In this document: piece after piece, positions 53,435 to 62,734 of the stretch
Position numbering within the stretch: the first letter of the stretch is position 1
Layout: every line of letters starts with the position of its first letter
Origin: Janibacter cremeus
GTDB lineage: Bacteria > Actinomycetota > Actinomycetes > Actinomycetales > Dermatophilaceae
Length of the DNA: 64,000 bases
Direction: 5' to 3'
Assembly: GCF_013409205.1 (NCBI RefSeq)
Contig: NZ_JACCAE010000001.1
Span: forward strand, 1,674,001-1,738,000
The notes under the pieces: model-generated
The model's input: only the letters and a program-made list of their open reading frames with translations
Databases searched by the model: none
Told to the model about the DNA's origin: nothing
Translations under genes and position numbers: made by a program

Positions 53435-54199
53435 TCACTCCTCGGGTATCGGGAAGGGCTGGTCCCAGATCGGCTCGCAGCCGGTGGTCACCGCCCATGC
53501 CCGGACCTTGCCCTCGGGCGCCTCCTCGGCCATGAGCAGCAGCCCGTCCCGACCGTCGAACGTCGCGACGTCGATGACGATCGGCAGCAGCTCCGGCTGG
53601 CCCAGACGGGTGAGGCAGTCACTGGCTGCTGCGGCGGTGTCCATGCCGTCGAGGCGGGCCGGGTCCTCCAGCTCGGGAGCTCCGCGCGGGTCGGCCTCGA
53701 GCTCGGCTGCCTTCGCGGGCAGGTTACCGCGGGAATAGTCGGTGCCGGTGTCGGTGATGGCGAAGGCAGGCACCTGAGCAGGTGCGTCGGACGAGCTCGA
53801 CGACGAGCCCGACTCGTCGGAGGACGAGGCCGAGTCGCCCCCTTCGCCCTCGGGAGCGCTGGTGTCCGAGCCACCGGCGCTCTGGTCCGGTCCGTCCGAG
53901 CCGAGAGCGAAGACGCCCCCGACGCCGAGCGCGACGACCGCGGCCACCGCGATGCCCAGCACCCAGCGGCCGGTGGGGCTGCTGCGCCGCTTGGGTCCCC
54001 GCCCGTCGGAGTCCATCCTCGACCAGAACGCCGTACCGTCCCCGTCGTCGGAGGACGTGCTCGCCTCGTCCTTGTGGGCCGCCTGCTCCTGCTCCAGGCT
54101 GGCTCGAATGCGGTCGTTGAGATCGTCGGGCATCGGTCCGCTCTCCTTCAGGCCGGCAAGCAGGTGACTCATACCGGTCGGGTCCTGATCATCGGTCAT
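53435..54199 (-). CDS. Anti-sigma-M-like membrane protein (Rv3912/RsmA type), no sigM beside it
   Basis: A 254-residue protein: cytosolic N-terminus ([20 protein letters not shown]) like anti-sigma domains, one membrane span (~78-98, [20 protein letters not shown]), a Ser/Glu-rich linker and an external domain whose end ([40 protein letters not shown]) matches the C-terminal part of M. tuberculosis Rv3912 in layout: Cys-Leu, a hydrophobic strand, then a second Cys in TTGCEPI. In mycobacteria this gene follows sigM; here none of the neighbouring frames is a sigma factor. SD GGGAGG before ATG 54199. Confidence 0.75.
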   Translation of the reverse strand: MTDDQDPTGMSHLLAGLKESGPMPDDLNDRIRASLEQEQAAHKDEASTSSDDGDGTAFWSRMDSDGRGPKRRSSPTGRWVLGIAVAAVVALGVGGVFALGSDGPDQSAGGSDTSAPEGEGGDSASSSDESGSSSSSSDAPAQVPAFAITDTGTDYSRGNLPAKAAELEADPRGAPELEDPARLDGMDTAAAASDCLTRLGQPELLPIVIDVATFDGRDGLLLMAEEAPEGKVRAWAVTTGCEPIWDQPFPIPEE

Positions 54200-54306
54200 G
54201 GCCACCTCCCTTCGTACCGCGTGGTCCTTAGTGTCTGACGAAGTGGAGGGCTTCTGGGTTCCGGCAACGTGTCGTCGACCGTGTCGTGGCGGGCGGTCCC
54301 GCTGGG

Positions 54307-56286
54307 TCACTTGATGGTGATCTCACCCAACGAGGCCCGGTAGCGGCCTTCGCCGTCGGGCGTGAGGGAGGTGAACCACACGGTGATGTACCTGCCGGAG
54401 ACCGGATCGGACGTGGAGAGAGTGACTTCGCCGGTCTGGCCCTCGGTCGTGCCGATCTCGGTGCCGGAGTTCGACGGTGCGTCGCCGGCGAAGACGGTGG
54501 CGTCGGCGCTGGTGGGCAGCTCCAGCGTCACGGTGCTGATCTCCTGGGACTGGCCGAGGTCGACCGCGAGACCCACGCCGGTCTTGCCCCCGCCGAAGTC
54601 CTGGGTCGCGTAGCCCTCGGTCGTCCACACGGTGTCGGGGTCGCCGTCATAGACCCGGGCGGCCTCGGCGTTGTGCTCGACGCCGTCCCCGGACGGGTCA
54701 TAGCCCGCGGCATTGAGGATGCCGAAGGGCTCGTCGTTCGGCTCGTCGCTCGACGAGGAGTCCTTCGACCCGGAGTCCGCGGACGTCGAGCCGTCGGTGG
54801 GGTCGGTCTGCGTGGGCGTGCTCCCGTCGCCGACGAAGATCTCGTCCAGATCGCTGCCGTCACCGATCTGCGCGGCGCCGATGCCGCCGAACACACAGGC
54901 GACGACGACGAAGGCGGCGACGATCAGCAGCACGAGGTTGGACTGTGCGCGGGTGGGCGCCTGACCGGACTCCGCGGGCAGCAGCGGTGCGGGCGCCTCG
55001 ACCTCGGCCGACACGGGGGCGGCACCGAGTGAGGAGTGCCTGCTGCGGTCCTCACGGATGGCATCGCGCCGGGCACGGGACTCGTTCAGCGCCTCCCGGG
55101 AGCGCTCCGCAGCGGTCTTGGACGCCTTGCCGAGGCGATCGCCGAGCACCTTGGCTCCGGTGCCGACCGCGCCTGCGGCGGCTGCCGCCCTGGCTGTGCC
55201 GCCCGCCGCGCCCTCGGTGTCCGACCGGTCGCTCCCACCCGTGGTGTCACCTGCGGTGGCAGGGGACGCGTCGTCGCGGTACTGGGGGATCTCGTTGGTG
55301 TCGGTGTCGTCATCCGCCTCGGTGGTGGATCGACCCCCGGAAGGATTCGCAGCCCCTGCGGCCGCGGTAGCCCCTCCTGCCACGGCCGCGCCTGCGGCCG
55401 CCGCACCGACGGCCGGGGTGCCCGAGGAGGAGTCGGCGGTCGCGGCGTCGGGCCCGGGCCCGGGCCCGACGCGCTGGTCGGGGAGATCGGTGGCGGCGGC
55501 ACGGGTCAGCGGGGTGGTGCGCACCGAGCCGGCCAGTGGCATGCGCGACCAGGGAGCCACCTGCGCGGCGTAGTCACCGGGCGAGTCGGGGCCGGTGCCC
55601 TCCCCGAGGGTCTCGCGGCAGATCGTGTCGAGGTCACCGGGGACGCCGACGGCGATCCGTGATGGTGGTGGTGGCCCGTCCTCGCCGCGGCGGGCGGCGG
55701 GCACGCCTGATGGGGTCTCCAGCGGCCAGGTCGCGGTCAGACCGGCGTAGGCCAGGGCGACGACGCCCGTGGCGTCATCCCGGTCGGCGTCCTCGCCCTC
55801 GGTCTCGGTGCCGGCGAGGGCCGCGGTGGTGGCCAGGCCGCGGACCTTGATCCGTCCGTCCTTGGTCAGCAGTACCGACTCCGGGGTGAGCGCGAGGTGG
55901 TGCAGGCCGCGCATGCGAGCGGCCTCGAGGCCGGTGGCGACCTCGCCGGTGATCCGGCGGACCTCCTCGGCGGGCACCCCCTTCGTGCCGATCAGCGTGG
56001 CGAAGGTGGTCGGGTCCTCGACCTGCTCCTCGCACACGTAGGCGAGCGACCCCTGGGTCCCGACGTCGAGGATGCGTACCAGCTGTGCGCTCTCCACCCC
56101 GGCGGCCCGGCGGGCGGCATCGAGCGCCGCGGCGGTCTCCGTGTCGTCGGCGGGCATGACCAGGAGGGTCACATCGCGCTCGAGCATGGTGTCGCGCGCG
56201 GCCCACCGCTCGCCGCCCGAGACCGTCTCGATCTGCGCGTCGAGCGTGTAGCGACCGAGTTCGGTCCCCGGGTTCACCCCGTGCAC
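54307..56286 (-). CDS. MurJ-associated pseudokinase with external discoidin-like domain
   Basis: A 659-residue protein. Residues ~8-245 follow a Ser/Thr kinase fold but lack catalytic residues: the VAIK Lys position reads RDVTLLVM, HRD-type loop is LHHLALTPESVLL, and DFG is replaced by VRGLA. A long Ala/Gly/Asp-rich region (~265-440) ends at one membrane span (~452-472, VLLIVAAFVVVACVFGGIG), then an external F5/8-type (discoidin-like) domain (AVDLGQSQEISTVTLEL, RYITVWFTSLTPD). In mycobacteria the same modules are fused to MurJ as MviN and recruit FhaA when phosphorylated. Here murJ is a separate gene directly upstream. GTG 56286 has AGAGGG. Confidence 0.88.
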   Translation of the reverse strand: MHGVNPGTELGRYTLDAQIETVSGGERWAARDTMLERDVTLLVMPADDTETAAALDAARRAAGVESAQLVRILDVGTQGSLAYVCEEQVEDPTTFATLIGTKGVPAEEVRRITGEVATGLEAARMRGLHHLALTPESVLLTKDGRIKVRGLATTAALAGTETEGEDADRDDATGVVALAYAGLTATWPLETPSGVPAARRGEDGPPPPSRIAVGVPGDLDTICRETLGEGTGPDSPGDYAAQVAPWSRMPLAGSVRTTPLTRAAATDLPDQRVGPGPGPDAATADSSSGTPAVGAAAAGAAVAGGATAAAGAANPSGGRSTTEADDDTDTNEIPQYRDDASPATAGDTTGGSDRSDTEGAAGGTARAAAAAGAVGTGAKVLGDRLGKASKTAAERSREALNESRARRDAIREDRSRHSSLGAAPVSAEVEAPAPLLPAESGQAPTRAQSNLVLLIVAAFVVVACVFGGIGAAQIGDGSDLDEIFVGDGSTPTQTDPTDGSTSADSGSKDSSSSDEPNDEPFGILNAAGYDPSGDGVEHNAEAARVYDGDPDTVWTTEGYATQDFGGGKTGVGLAVDLGQSQEISTVTLELPTSADATVFAGDAPSNSGTEIGTTEGQTGEVTLSTSDPVSGRYITVWFTSLTPDGEGRYRASLGEITIK

Positions 56287-56368
56287 GGTGTCCCTCTCGT
56301 CGGTGGTCTGGCCTGCCGCGCCATCCTAGATCCACAACGGTCCCGACTCGGGGAGCCGCACGGGCGCG

Positions 56369-58060
56369 TCAGCCGCGGGAGAGCCGCCGCGTGAGTGGTT
56401 CGAGGACCTCGGTGACCTCGCGCACCCGCAACTTGGCGGCGATGGCGAGGGTGATGACGAGGACGATGGTGCCGACGACCACGCAGACGATGAGCGAGCC
56501 GAGCCAGGTGTCGACGGCGACGGGGCCGCTCAGCAGCTGCAGTGCCCCCCAGCCGGCCGCGGTGGCGACGCCGGTCGCGAGGATCAGGCGCACGTTCTGG
56601 CGCAGCACCCGGCGCAGACCCAACGACCCCAGTCGGCGGTGGAGCAGCCACAGGCCGATGACCGCCGCGGCGAGGTTGGACAGGGTCTGGCCGGAACCGA
56701 CCCAGGTGGCCACGTGCTCCGCGGCTCGCGTGCTGCCGATGAGGGTGACGCCGACCGCGACGAGCGTGACCACGATCTGCAGGACGAAGGGGGTGCGCCC
56801 GTCCTCGTAGGCGTAGAAGGCGCGCTGGACGAGGAAGAACCAGCCGTAGGGGACCAGCCCGAGCATCATCGTCACCAGGACGCCGACCGAGGCGTTCGTC
56901 GCGGCCCGGTCGGTGCCGGGCAGGATCGCGGCGAGGACGTAGGGGGCGAGCAGGACGACCACGGCGGTGGCCGGGATGAGCAGCACGGCGGGCATGGTCA
57001 TGCCCTTGCGCAGGTCGGCGGTGACCGCGGCCGTGTCGCGGTCGTGGGCTGCGTGGGACAGTCGGGTGAACAGCGCGGTGACCAGCGAGACGGTCACGAG
57101 GCCGTGCGGGAGCATGAACAGCAGGTAGGCATTGGCGTAGGCGGTCAGGCCCGCGCCCTCGATACCGGCGTCGGTGGCCCGCCGGGTGGCGTCGGTGAGT
57201 ACGCGGGAGTTGACGAAGTAGCCGAGCTGGCCGACGGAGACCGCCGCGAAGGCCCACACGGCCATCCGGGAGGCGGAGCCCAGTCCGCTGCCCCGGATAC
57301 CCCACACGGGACGGAACCGCAGCCCGGTGGCACGCAGTGGCGGGATGAGGACGAGCGCCTGCAGGGCGATGCCCAGCGTGGCCGACCCACCGAGGACCGC
57401 GATCATCATCGGCGACCACTCGGAGACCGGCGCCTGGAGCTGGGCTCCCGTCAGGAGGAACCACGACAGGCCCGCGATGGCCACGACGTTGGCCAGGGCG
57501 GGCGCCCACATGAACATGCCGAAGCGGTTGTGCGCGGTGAGCACCTGCCCCAGGAGCGTGTAGAGGCCGTAGAAGAAGACCTGGGGCAGGCAGATCACGG
57601 CGAACGCGGTCGCGAGCCCGCGAGCCGGTCCGTCCCAGCTGCTCGAGACGACGAGCGAGATGAGAAGGGGGGCGGCGAGTGTCAGGACGAAGGTCACGCC
57701 GGCGAGGACGGTGACGGCGATGGTCAGCAGCCGGTTTATGTAGACGACGCCGCCGTCCTCGTGCCGCAGCGCCTTGGTGATCTGCGGGACGATCACCGCA
57801 TTGAGCACGCCGCCGGCGATCAGCAGGTGGAAGATGTTGGGCAGCGTGTTCGCCGCGTTCCACGCGTCGGAGGCCATGAGGTTCAGGCCGACGACGGCGA
57901 TGGTCAGGGTGTTGCGGATCAGGCCGAGGATGCGCGAGGCCAGGCTGCCGGCGGCCATGATCGCGCTGGACCGCACGATCGAGGGCGACTCCACCTTCGT
58001 CCCCGGCGTGACGTCCTTGCTGTCACGATCGGGCGTCGGTGAGCTGGGCGGCTCGCTCAT
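56369..58060 (-). CDS. murJ: Lipid II flippase MurJ
   Basis: A 563-residue MOP-superfamily transporter with about 14 membrane spans. SSAIMAAGSLASRILGLIRN and AANTLPNIFHLLIAGGVLNA near the start and PHGLVTVSLVTALFTRLSHA in the middle are MurJ landmarks. It flips lipid II for peptidoglycan polymerases such as RodA/PbpA. The N-terminal ~28 residues are polar. The ATG overlaps the DUF6049 stop (ATGA). No kinase domain is attached; 82 nt separate it from the pseudokinase gene. Confidence 0.96.
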   Translation of the reverse strand: MSEPPSSPTPDRDSKDVTPGTKVESPSIVRSSAIMAAGSLASRILGLIRNTLTIAVVGLNLMASDAWNAANTLPNIFHLLIAGGVLNAVIVPQITKALRHEDGGVVYINRLLTIAVTVLAGVTFVLTLAAPLLISLVVSSSWDGPARGLATAFAVICLPQVFFYGLYTLLGQVLTAHNRFGMFMWAPALANVVAIAGLSWFLLTGAQLQAPVSEWSPMMIAVLGGSATLGIALQALVLIPPLRATGLRFRPVWGIRGSGLGSASRMAVWAFAAVSVGQLGYFVNSRVLTDATRRATDAGIEGAGLTAYANAYLLFMLPHGLVTVSLVTALFTRLSHAAHDRDTAAVTADLRKGMTMPAVLLIPATAVVVLLAPYVLAAILPGTDRAATNASVGVLVTMMLGLVPYGWFFLVQRAFYAYEDGRTPFVLQIVVTLVAVGVTLIGSTRAAEHVATWVGSGQTLSNLAAAVIGLWLLHRRLGSLGLRRVLRQNVRLILATGVATAAGWGALQLLSGPVAVDTWLGSLIVCVVVGTIVLVITLAIAAKLRVREVTEVLEPLTRRLSRG

Positions 58061-60108
58061 GCACTGTCCTCGCTCACGGTCGTCGTCTTCCGACGGCGAA
58101 GGCTACGCCAGGTGCCCGCACCGAGGAGGAGGACGGCGAGGACGCCGATGGCCCAGTAGACGGCCTCCCCGGTGGGACGCATACGTACCTTCAGGGTGGC
58201 CTGATCGGTCAGCTGGTGACCGTTCGGGGTGGTGACCACGACGTACACGGGGGTGCTGCCCGCGGCCAGGGCGGTCGCCTGCACGGTGACCTTCTGCCGC
58301 CCGTTGGGGCCGATGGTCAGGGGCTCGGGCGGTCCCTGGATGCGGAAGGAGGGAGTCTGCGACTCGACCTTGACGTCGAGGTTGGTCAGCTCGACGTCGG
58401 TGGAGTTGATGATGGTGATCTGCAGCCGCCCCTTGTCGGCGAAGAAGTTGACCTCCCCGGACGAGACGACGAGGTCGTCATGGGTCAGGGTGACCTCCTC
58501 GCTCAGGTGGTCGTGCAACCCGTCGAAGGCCGAGGTGTCGCTGCGCCAGCGGGCGGAGGTCAGCTGGCCGAGCGCCGGGCCGACCGTTTCCTTCCAGATC
58601 TCGCCGTCGGAGCGCACGGAGGCGAAGATCGACATGGATCGCCTGTCCTCGGCGATCCGCGCGGCCGACTTCTCGGTGAGTACGGGCGGGGCCTGCTTCT
58701 GGTCGGTGGTGCGGGCGATCTGCTGCGCGGTCCGGGGGACGGCGTTCTGCGGGGACTGGTCGATCCGGTCGAGCAGGTCGTCGAATCTGCCGCGCTCGAG
58801 CCACGGGATCTCGTCGACGACGCCGCGCAGCTCACCGTAGGCCTCGGGCGAGGGTGCGCTCGCGCGGTCGGGGACGACGAGCAGCGTGCGGGGCGTGCCG
58901 GGGCGCTCGCCCAGCAGCACCGAGGACTCGGCGACGACGCGCTGCCGGGCGAGGGTCGCGTCGTCGGAGGAGGACAGCTCACCCGCGAGGGTGGAGAGGG
59001 AGTGGTCGGCGACCAGCAGTTCACTCCCGTGCGTGGTGCGTGCCGCCCCGGTGGGGGTGAACCCGCCGGGCGCGATGGCGGAGGTGTCGGTGAGCACGGT
59101 CGGCGGCGTGGACCCGGGCACGAGCCCGTTCAGTGCCTTGGTGCGTGGTTGGGTGACGACTCCGTCGACCGGCCACTGGATGTCGCCGTGGGCGTCGTCG
59201 AGCAGGTCGGCGGACCGCACGCCCGACTCGACCTGCGGGGCGACGAGCTCTGCGACGCCCTTCGACCCGGCCGCCGCGGCGACGTCGGCGTCCCCGGCAG
59301 GCAGGACGATCGTCTTCTCCGGGTCCAGGGTGGAACGGACCCGGCTGGCCCACTCGGACCGGACCTCCCGCTCGGCGTTCAGCGCACGGGCGAGGTCCCG
59401 GTCGGTGTCCTCCGTCGGCTCCGGCGGAAGGGAGAGCAGGCTCGGGTCGAGGATCCACACCTCATCGTCGGCCGGCGGTTCATCGGTCAGCTGCCACAGG
59501 CGGGACTCATGGCCGACGGTGTCCTCCCACGCCTGGAGACGGTCGGCGCCGGGCTCGCCGAAGAGGCGCTCGTCGGTCGGGAGCAGCAGTGGCACCCCCC
59601 AGACCATGTCCATGGGGACGTACTGCTTGGCCCGGTGGACCCCGATGAAGGTGTGCACCGCGGTCCGCGGCGTCTGCACGCTCACCCACGCCGCCCCGGC
59701 GGTCAGCTCGGGTGCGAGCTCCTCGGCAGCGACCTCGAGGGTGAAGGGGGCGGACTCGCCGGGCCCGAGGTCATCGAGGGTGACCGTGGCCCGCGGCTCC
59801 TTGGCGACCGGCTGCGTCCCCTCGGCCCACGTCGCGATGTCGTCGCGGTCGGCCGAAGCGGAACGGCCCACCAGCGAGACCTCCTGGGCGACGAGCGTGA
59901 CCTCGCCGGTGTTCAACAGCTCCCCCTCGACCCGGGCGGTCCCCTCTGCGTCGACGACGGGGGTGATCGAGGTGATGGTCAGCTCGCTGTCGGTGGAGTC
60001 CTCCCCCGGGGGCAGGGGTGTGGCGGCGGCCGAGGGCAGGACCAACAACGCGAGCAGCAGCATCGCGATGCTGGTCAGCCTCAGGCGTCGCCGGCGAGCC
60101 GCTGCCAC
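58057..60108 (-). CDS. DUF6049-family secreted/membrane protein
   Basis: A 683-residue protein with a signal peptide (ARRRRLRLTSIAMLLLALLV, cleavage near PSAAA), a large external region and a C-terminal membrane span (~650-670, AVYWAIGVLAVLLLGAGTW) with a basic tail RSLRRRK. DUF6049 is the family at this place (Rv3909-like) between a NUDIX gene and murJ; role in wall assembly is suspected but not known. Start is uncertain: GTG 60108 gives a normal signal peptide and overlaps the NUDIX gene end; GTG 60177 would add 23 residues. Confidence 0.88.
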   Translation of the reverse strand: MAAARRRRLRLTSIAMLLLALLVLPSAAATPLPPGEDSTDSELTITSITPVVDAEGTARVEGELLNTGEVTLVAQEVSLVGRSASADRDDIATWAEGTQPVAKEPRATVTLDDLGPGESAPFTLEVAAEELAPELTAGAAWVSVQTPRTAVHTFIGVHRAKQYVPMDMVWGVPLLLPTDERLFGEPGADRLQAWEDTVGHESRLWQLTDEPPADDEVWILDPSLLSLPPEPTEDTDRDLARALNAEREVRSEWASRVRSTLDPEKTIVLPAGDADVAAAAGSKGVAELVAPQVESGVRSADLLDDAHGDIQWPVDGVVTQPRTKALNGLVPGSTPPTVLTDTSAIAPGGFTPTGAARTTHGSELLVADHSLSTLAGELSSSDDATLARQRVVAESSVLLGERPGTPRTLLVVPDRASAPSPEAYGELRGVVDEIPWLERGRFDDLLDRIDQSPQNAVPRTAQQIARTTDQKQAPPVLTEKSAARIAEDRRSMSIFASVRSDGEIWKETVGPALGQLTSARWRSDTSAFDGLHDHLSEEVTLTHDDLVVSSGEVNFFADKGRLQITIINSTDVELTNLDVKVESQTPSFRIQGPPEPLTIGPNGRQKVTVQATALAAGSTPVYVVVTTPNGHQLTDQATLKVRMRPTGEAVYWAIGVLAVLLLGAGTWRSLRRRKTTTVSEDSA

Positions 60109-60563
60109 GCCTCCCTCGCGATGCGCCGCTCGTTGGGGAAGGTCAGGTGCCGGTGTGCCTCGCGCAGGGGAAGCCACGCGACGTCGACGGCCTCGTGGTC
60201 GGGGTCGTTGTCGATCGTCAGGTGCCCGCCGGTGGCCTCGAGGAGGTAGTGGTGCACGAACTTGTGGATCCGTCGGTCCGGTGTGGCGAACCAGTAGTCG
60301 ATCGTCCCGAGCTCGACGAGCACGCGCGCCTCGATACCGGTCTCCTCGGCGACCTCACGGGCCGCGGTCTCCACGAGCGTCTCCTCGCCCTCGATGTGCC
60401 CCTTGGGCAGGCACCACTCGAGTCGTCCGGCTCGGTTGCGCCGGGCGATGACGGCGATCCGGGCGTCCCCCTCGTGGATGTCCACGACGACCCCACCCGC
60501 ACTGCGCTCCTCGACCGCGGGCAGGCGCCGCTGCGATCCGGAGGCGGGGGCGGGGTGGCTCAT
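60081..60563 (-). CDS. NUDIX hydrolase (MutT-like)
   Basis: A 160-residue protein. The Nudix box G-x5-E-x7-REVAEETGI is complete within GHIEGEETLVETAAREVAEE (~66-88). Substrate (a nucleoside diphosphate derivative) unknown; the equivalent in mycobacteria is called mutT4. ATG 60563 follows TACAGT and 6 nt, a leaderless geometry. Its end overlaps the DUF6049 start. Confidence 0.93.
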   Translation of the reverse strand: MSHPAPASGSQRRLPAVEERSAGGVVVDIHEGDARIAVIARRNRAGRLEWCLPKGHIEGEETLVETAAREVAEETGIEARVLVELGTIDYWFATPDRRIHKFVHHYLLEATGGHLTIDNDPDHEAVDVAWLPLREAHRHLTFPNERRIAREAWQRLAGDA

Positions 60564-60575
60564 GTGGTCACTGTA
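60564..60575 (-). promoter_or_regulatory. Candidate -10 box of a leaderless start (NUDIX operon)
   Basis: TACAGT (60575-60570 on the minus strand), GACCAC, ATG 60563. Confidence 0.45.
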
Positions 60576-60688
60576 GCCATCGCACCTGCACCGGGCAGGT
60601 CCCGGTGGGAAGGGCTCAACCGGACTGTTGCCCCCTTCGCCGTCATGCCGGGATGCACGCGGGCGCGCTGCCCGGCTCCGCGTCCAAG

Positions 60689-60702
60689 TAACCTTGGCCC
60701 CC
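60689..60702 (+). promoter_or_regulatory. Candidate -10 box of pcnA
   Basis: TAACCT (60689-60694) and 8 nt to ATG 60703; transcript would have a leader of at most 1-2 nt. Divergent from the NUDIX operon. Confidence 0.4.
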
Positions 60703-62172
60703 ATGTCCACCCCACCCCTTCCGCCCGAGGTCCTGCGCGCCGCCGTGGCTCACCTGGCCCCGGTGATCCCGCTGCTGACCGAGCTCGGCACGGCCTTCGC
60801 GAAGGGAGGTCACGAGCTGGCCCTCGTCGGGGGCCCGGTCCGGGACGCCTTCCTCGGCCGCACGAGCGGCGACCTGGACTTCACCACCTCCGCACCACCG
60901 GAGGAGACCGAAGGCATCCTCTCTGCGTGGGGCGATGCCACGTGGGACATGGGCCGGGAGTTCGGCACGATCGGCGCCCGCGGGGGCGAGATGATCGTCG
61001 AGGTCACCACCTACCGTGCCGACGCCTACGACGGTCAGACCCGCAAGCCGGTCGTCGCCTTCGGCGACAACCTCCAGGACGACCTCGTCCGGCGCGACTT
61101 CACGGTCAACGCGATGGCTCTGCGCCTGCCCGACCTCGAGCTCGTCGACCCCCACGGCGGCCTGCTCGACCTCGCGGCCAAGCGGCTGCGCACTCCCTCC
61201 ACCCCCGAGGTCTCCTTCACCGACGACCCGCTGCGGATGATGCGGGCGGCCCGCTTCGTCGCCCAGCTCGGCCTCGTCCCGGCTCCCGAGGTCACGGACG
61301 CCATGACCGAGGCCGCGGCGACCCTGGACATCGTCTCCGCCGAGCGGATCCGTGACGAGCTGGTCAAGCTCGTGCTCGGCGAGGACCCCGTCGCAGGGCT
61401 GCGCGTGCTCGTCGAGACCGGTCTGGCCGACCACATGCTCCCCGAGCTGCCCGCCCTGCGCCTGGAGATCGACGAGCACCACCGGCACAAGGACGTCTAC
61501 GAGCACTCCTTGACGGTGCTGCAGCAAGCGATCGATCTGGAGGACGCAGCGGGGTCCGACCCCGGCGCGGAGCGTGACCGTGCCGTGCCCGGCCCGGACC
61601 TCGTCCTGCGCCTGGCTGCACTGCTGCACGACATCGGCAAACCGCGAACCCGGCGATTCGAGACCGGTGGCGGGGTCTCCTTCCACCACCACGACGTCGT
61701 CGGCGCCAAGCTCGCGGCCAAGCGGATGAAGGCGCTGCGGTTCGACAAGGACACGACCAAGCAGGTCGCCCGCCTCGTCGAGCTGCACCTGCGCTTCCAC
61801 GGGTACCGCGACGGCCAGTGGACCGACTCGGCCGTGCGGCGCTACGTCACCGACGCGGGCCCGCTCCTGCAGCGGCTGCACCGGCTGACCCGGGCGGACT
61901 GCACCACGCGCAACCAGCGCAAGGCGAACCGCCTGGCCCGGGCCTACGACGACCTGGAGGAGCGGATCGAGAGCCTGCTGGAGCAGGAGGAGCTCGACGC
62001 GGTGCGACCCGAGCTCGACGGCAACCAGATCGGTGAGGTGCTCGGGATCCCGCCCGGACCGCAGATCGGGCAGGCCTACCGTTACCTGTTGCAGGTCCGC
62101 CTCGACGAAGGGCTGATCGGCCCGGACGCCGCCACCGAGCGTCTGCGTGCGTGGTGGGCCGAGCGAGCCTGA
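60703..62172 (+). CDS. pcnA: CCA tRNA nucleotidyltransferase
   Basis: A 489-residue enzyme of the polymerase-beta superfamily with a C-terminal HD domain. [20 protein letters not shown] (~42-61, catalytic Asp pair), [11 protein letters not shown], and HD motif [12 protein letters not shown] (~307). Adds or repairs the tRNA 3' CCA; tRNA-Ala in this window lacks an encoded CCA. Conserved location in actinobacteria. Start ATG 60703 by fit to family N-terminus. Confidence 0.96.
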   Translation: MSTPPLPPEVLRAAVAHLAPVIPLLTELGTAFAKGGHELALVGGPVRDAFLGRTSGDLDFTTSAPPEETEGILSAWGDATWDMGREFGTIGARGGEMIVEVTTYRADAYDGQTRKPVVAFGDNLQDDLVRRDFTVNAMALRLPDLELVDPHGGLLDLAAKRLRTPSTPEVSFTDDPLRMMRAARFVAQLGLVPAPEVTDAMTEAAATLDIVSAERIRDELVKLVLGEDPVAGLRVLVETGLADHMLPELPALRLEIDEHHRHKDVYEHSLTVLQQAIDLEDAAGSDPGAERDRAVPGPDLVLRLAALLHDIGKPRTRRFETGGGVSFHHHDVVGAKLAAKRMKALRFDKDTTKQVARLVELHLRFHGYRDGQWTDSAVRRYVTDAGPLLQRLHRLTRADCTTRNQRKANRLARAYDDLEERIESLLEQEELDAVRPELDGNQIGEVLGIPPGPQIGQAYRYLLQVRLDEGLIGPDAATERLRAWWAERA

Positions 62173-62257
62173 CCCCTCCACCCGGCCGCCGCCAAGTGGC
62201 AGGCTGGGGGTGACAGCCCCGCCGGGCCACCCCCTTCGTCCTGTCAGGAGAGCAGTT

Positions 62258-62734
62258 GTGCCCACCGTGACCTATCCGAGCCCTGTCGTGCCCGGGCCGC
62301 CTCGGGTCCACCTCGAGATGCCCGAGGGCTGGGTGCAGGTGTGGGCTCCGGACACCCTCGTCGCCATCCGCGACGACGCGGAGGGGGCCAGCCACTTCCT
62401 CGCCAACCTCGTCGTGCGCCACTACCAGCGGCTGGCCCCCTTCGGCGCGGACGAGGTCACCGCCGAGCTCGGCGAGCACGCCCGCCAGCGGCAGCAGGGC
62501 GAACTCGGTGGGCTGCGTACTCGGGAGCTGGGCGGTCGTGAGGCCGTCGGGGCGGAGATCTCCTTCCTCGACCCGCAGGCGGGCACGGTCGTACAGACGC
62601 ACTGGTTCTCCACCCGGCAGCGCCGGGACGTCGTCGACGTCGTCCAGGTGACCGGTTCCTTCGCCGGGTCCCGTCGGGAGGCCGACGACGCCACCCTCGA
62701 GCGGATCCTCGAGTCGATCCGGTTGTCCTCGTGA
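62258..62734 (+). CDS. Hypothetical protein, possibly LpqN/LpqT-like fold
   Basis: A 158-residue protein without signal peptide. VHLEMPEGWVQVWAPDTLVA, FLANLVVRHYQRL, REAVGAEISFLD and VVQTHWF alternate strands and helices in a manner reminiscent of LpqN/LpqT-type domains, but I cannot confirm it. GTG 62258 has AGGAG 7 nt upstream. Stop overlaps the next start (GTGA), coupling it to a PP2C phosphatase, so a link to phospho-signalling is possible. Confidence 0.65.
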   Translation: MPTVTYPSPVVPGPPRVHLEMPEGWVQVWAPDTLVAIRDDAEGASHFLANLVVRHYQRLAPFGADEVTAELGEHARQRQQGELGGLRTRELGGREAVGAEISFLDPQAGTVVQTHWFSTRQRRDVVDVVQVTGSFAGSRREADDATLERILESIRLSS

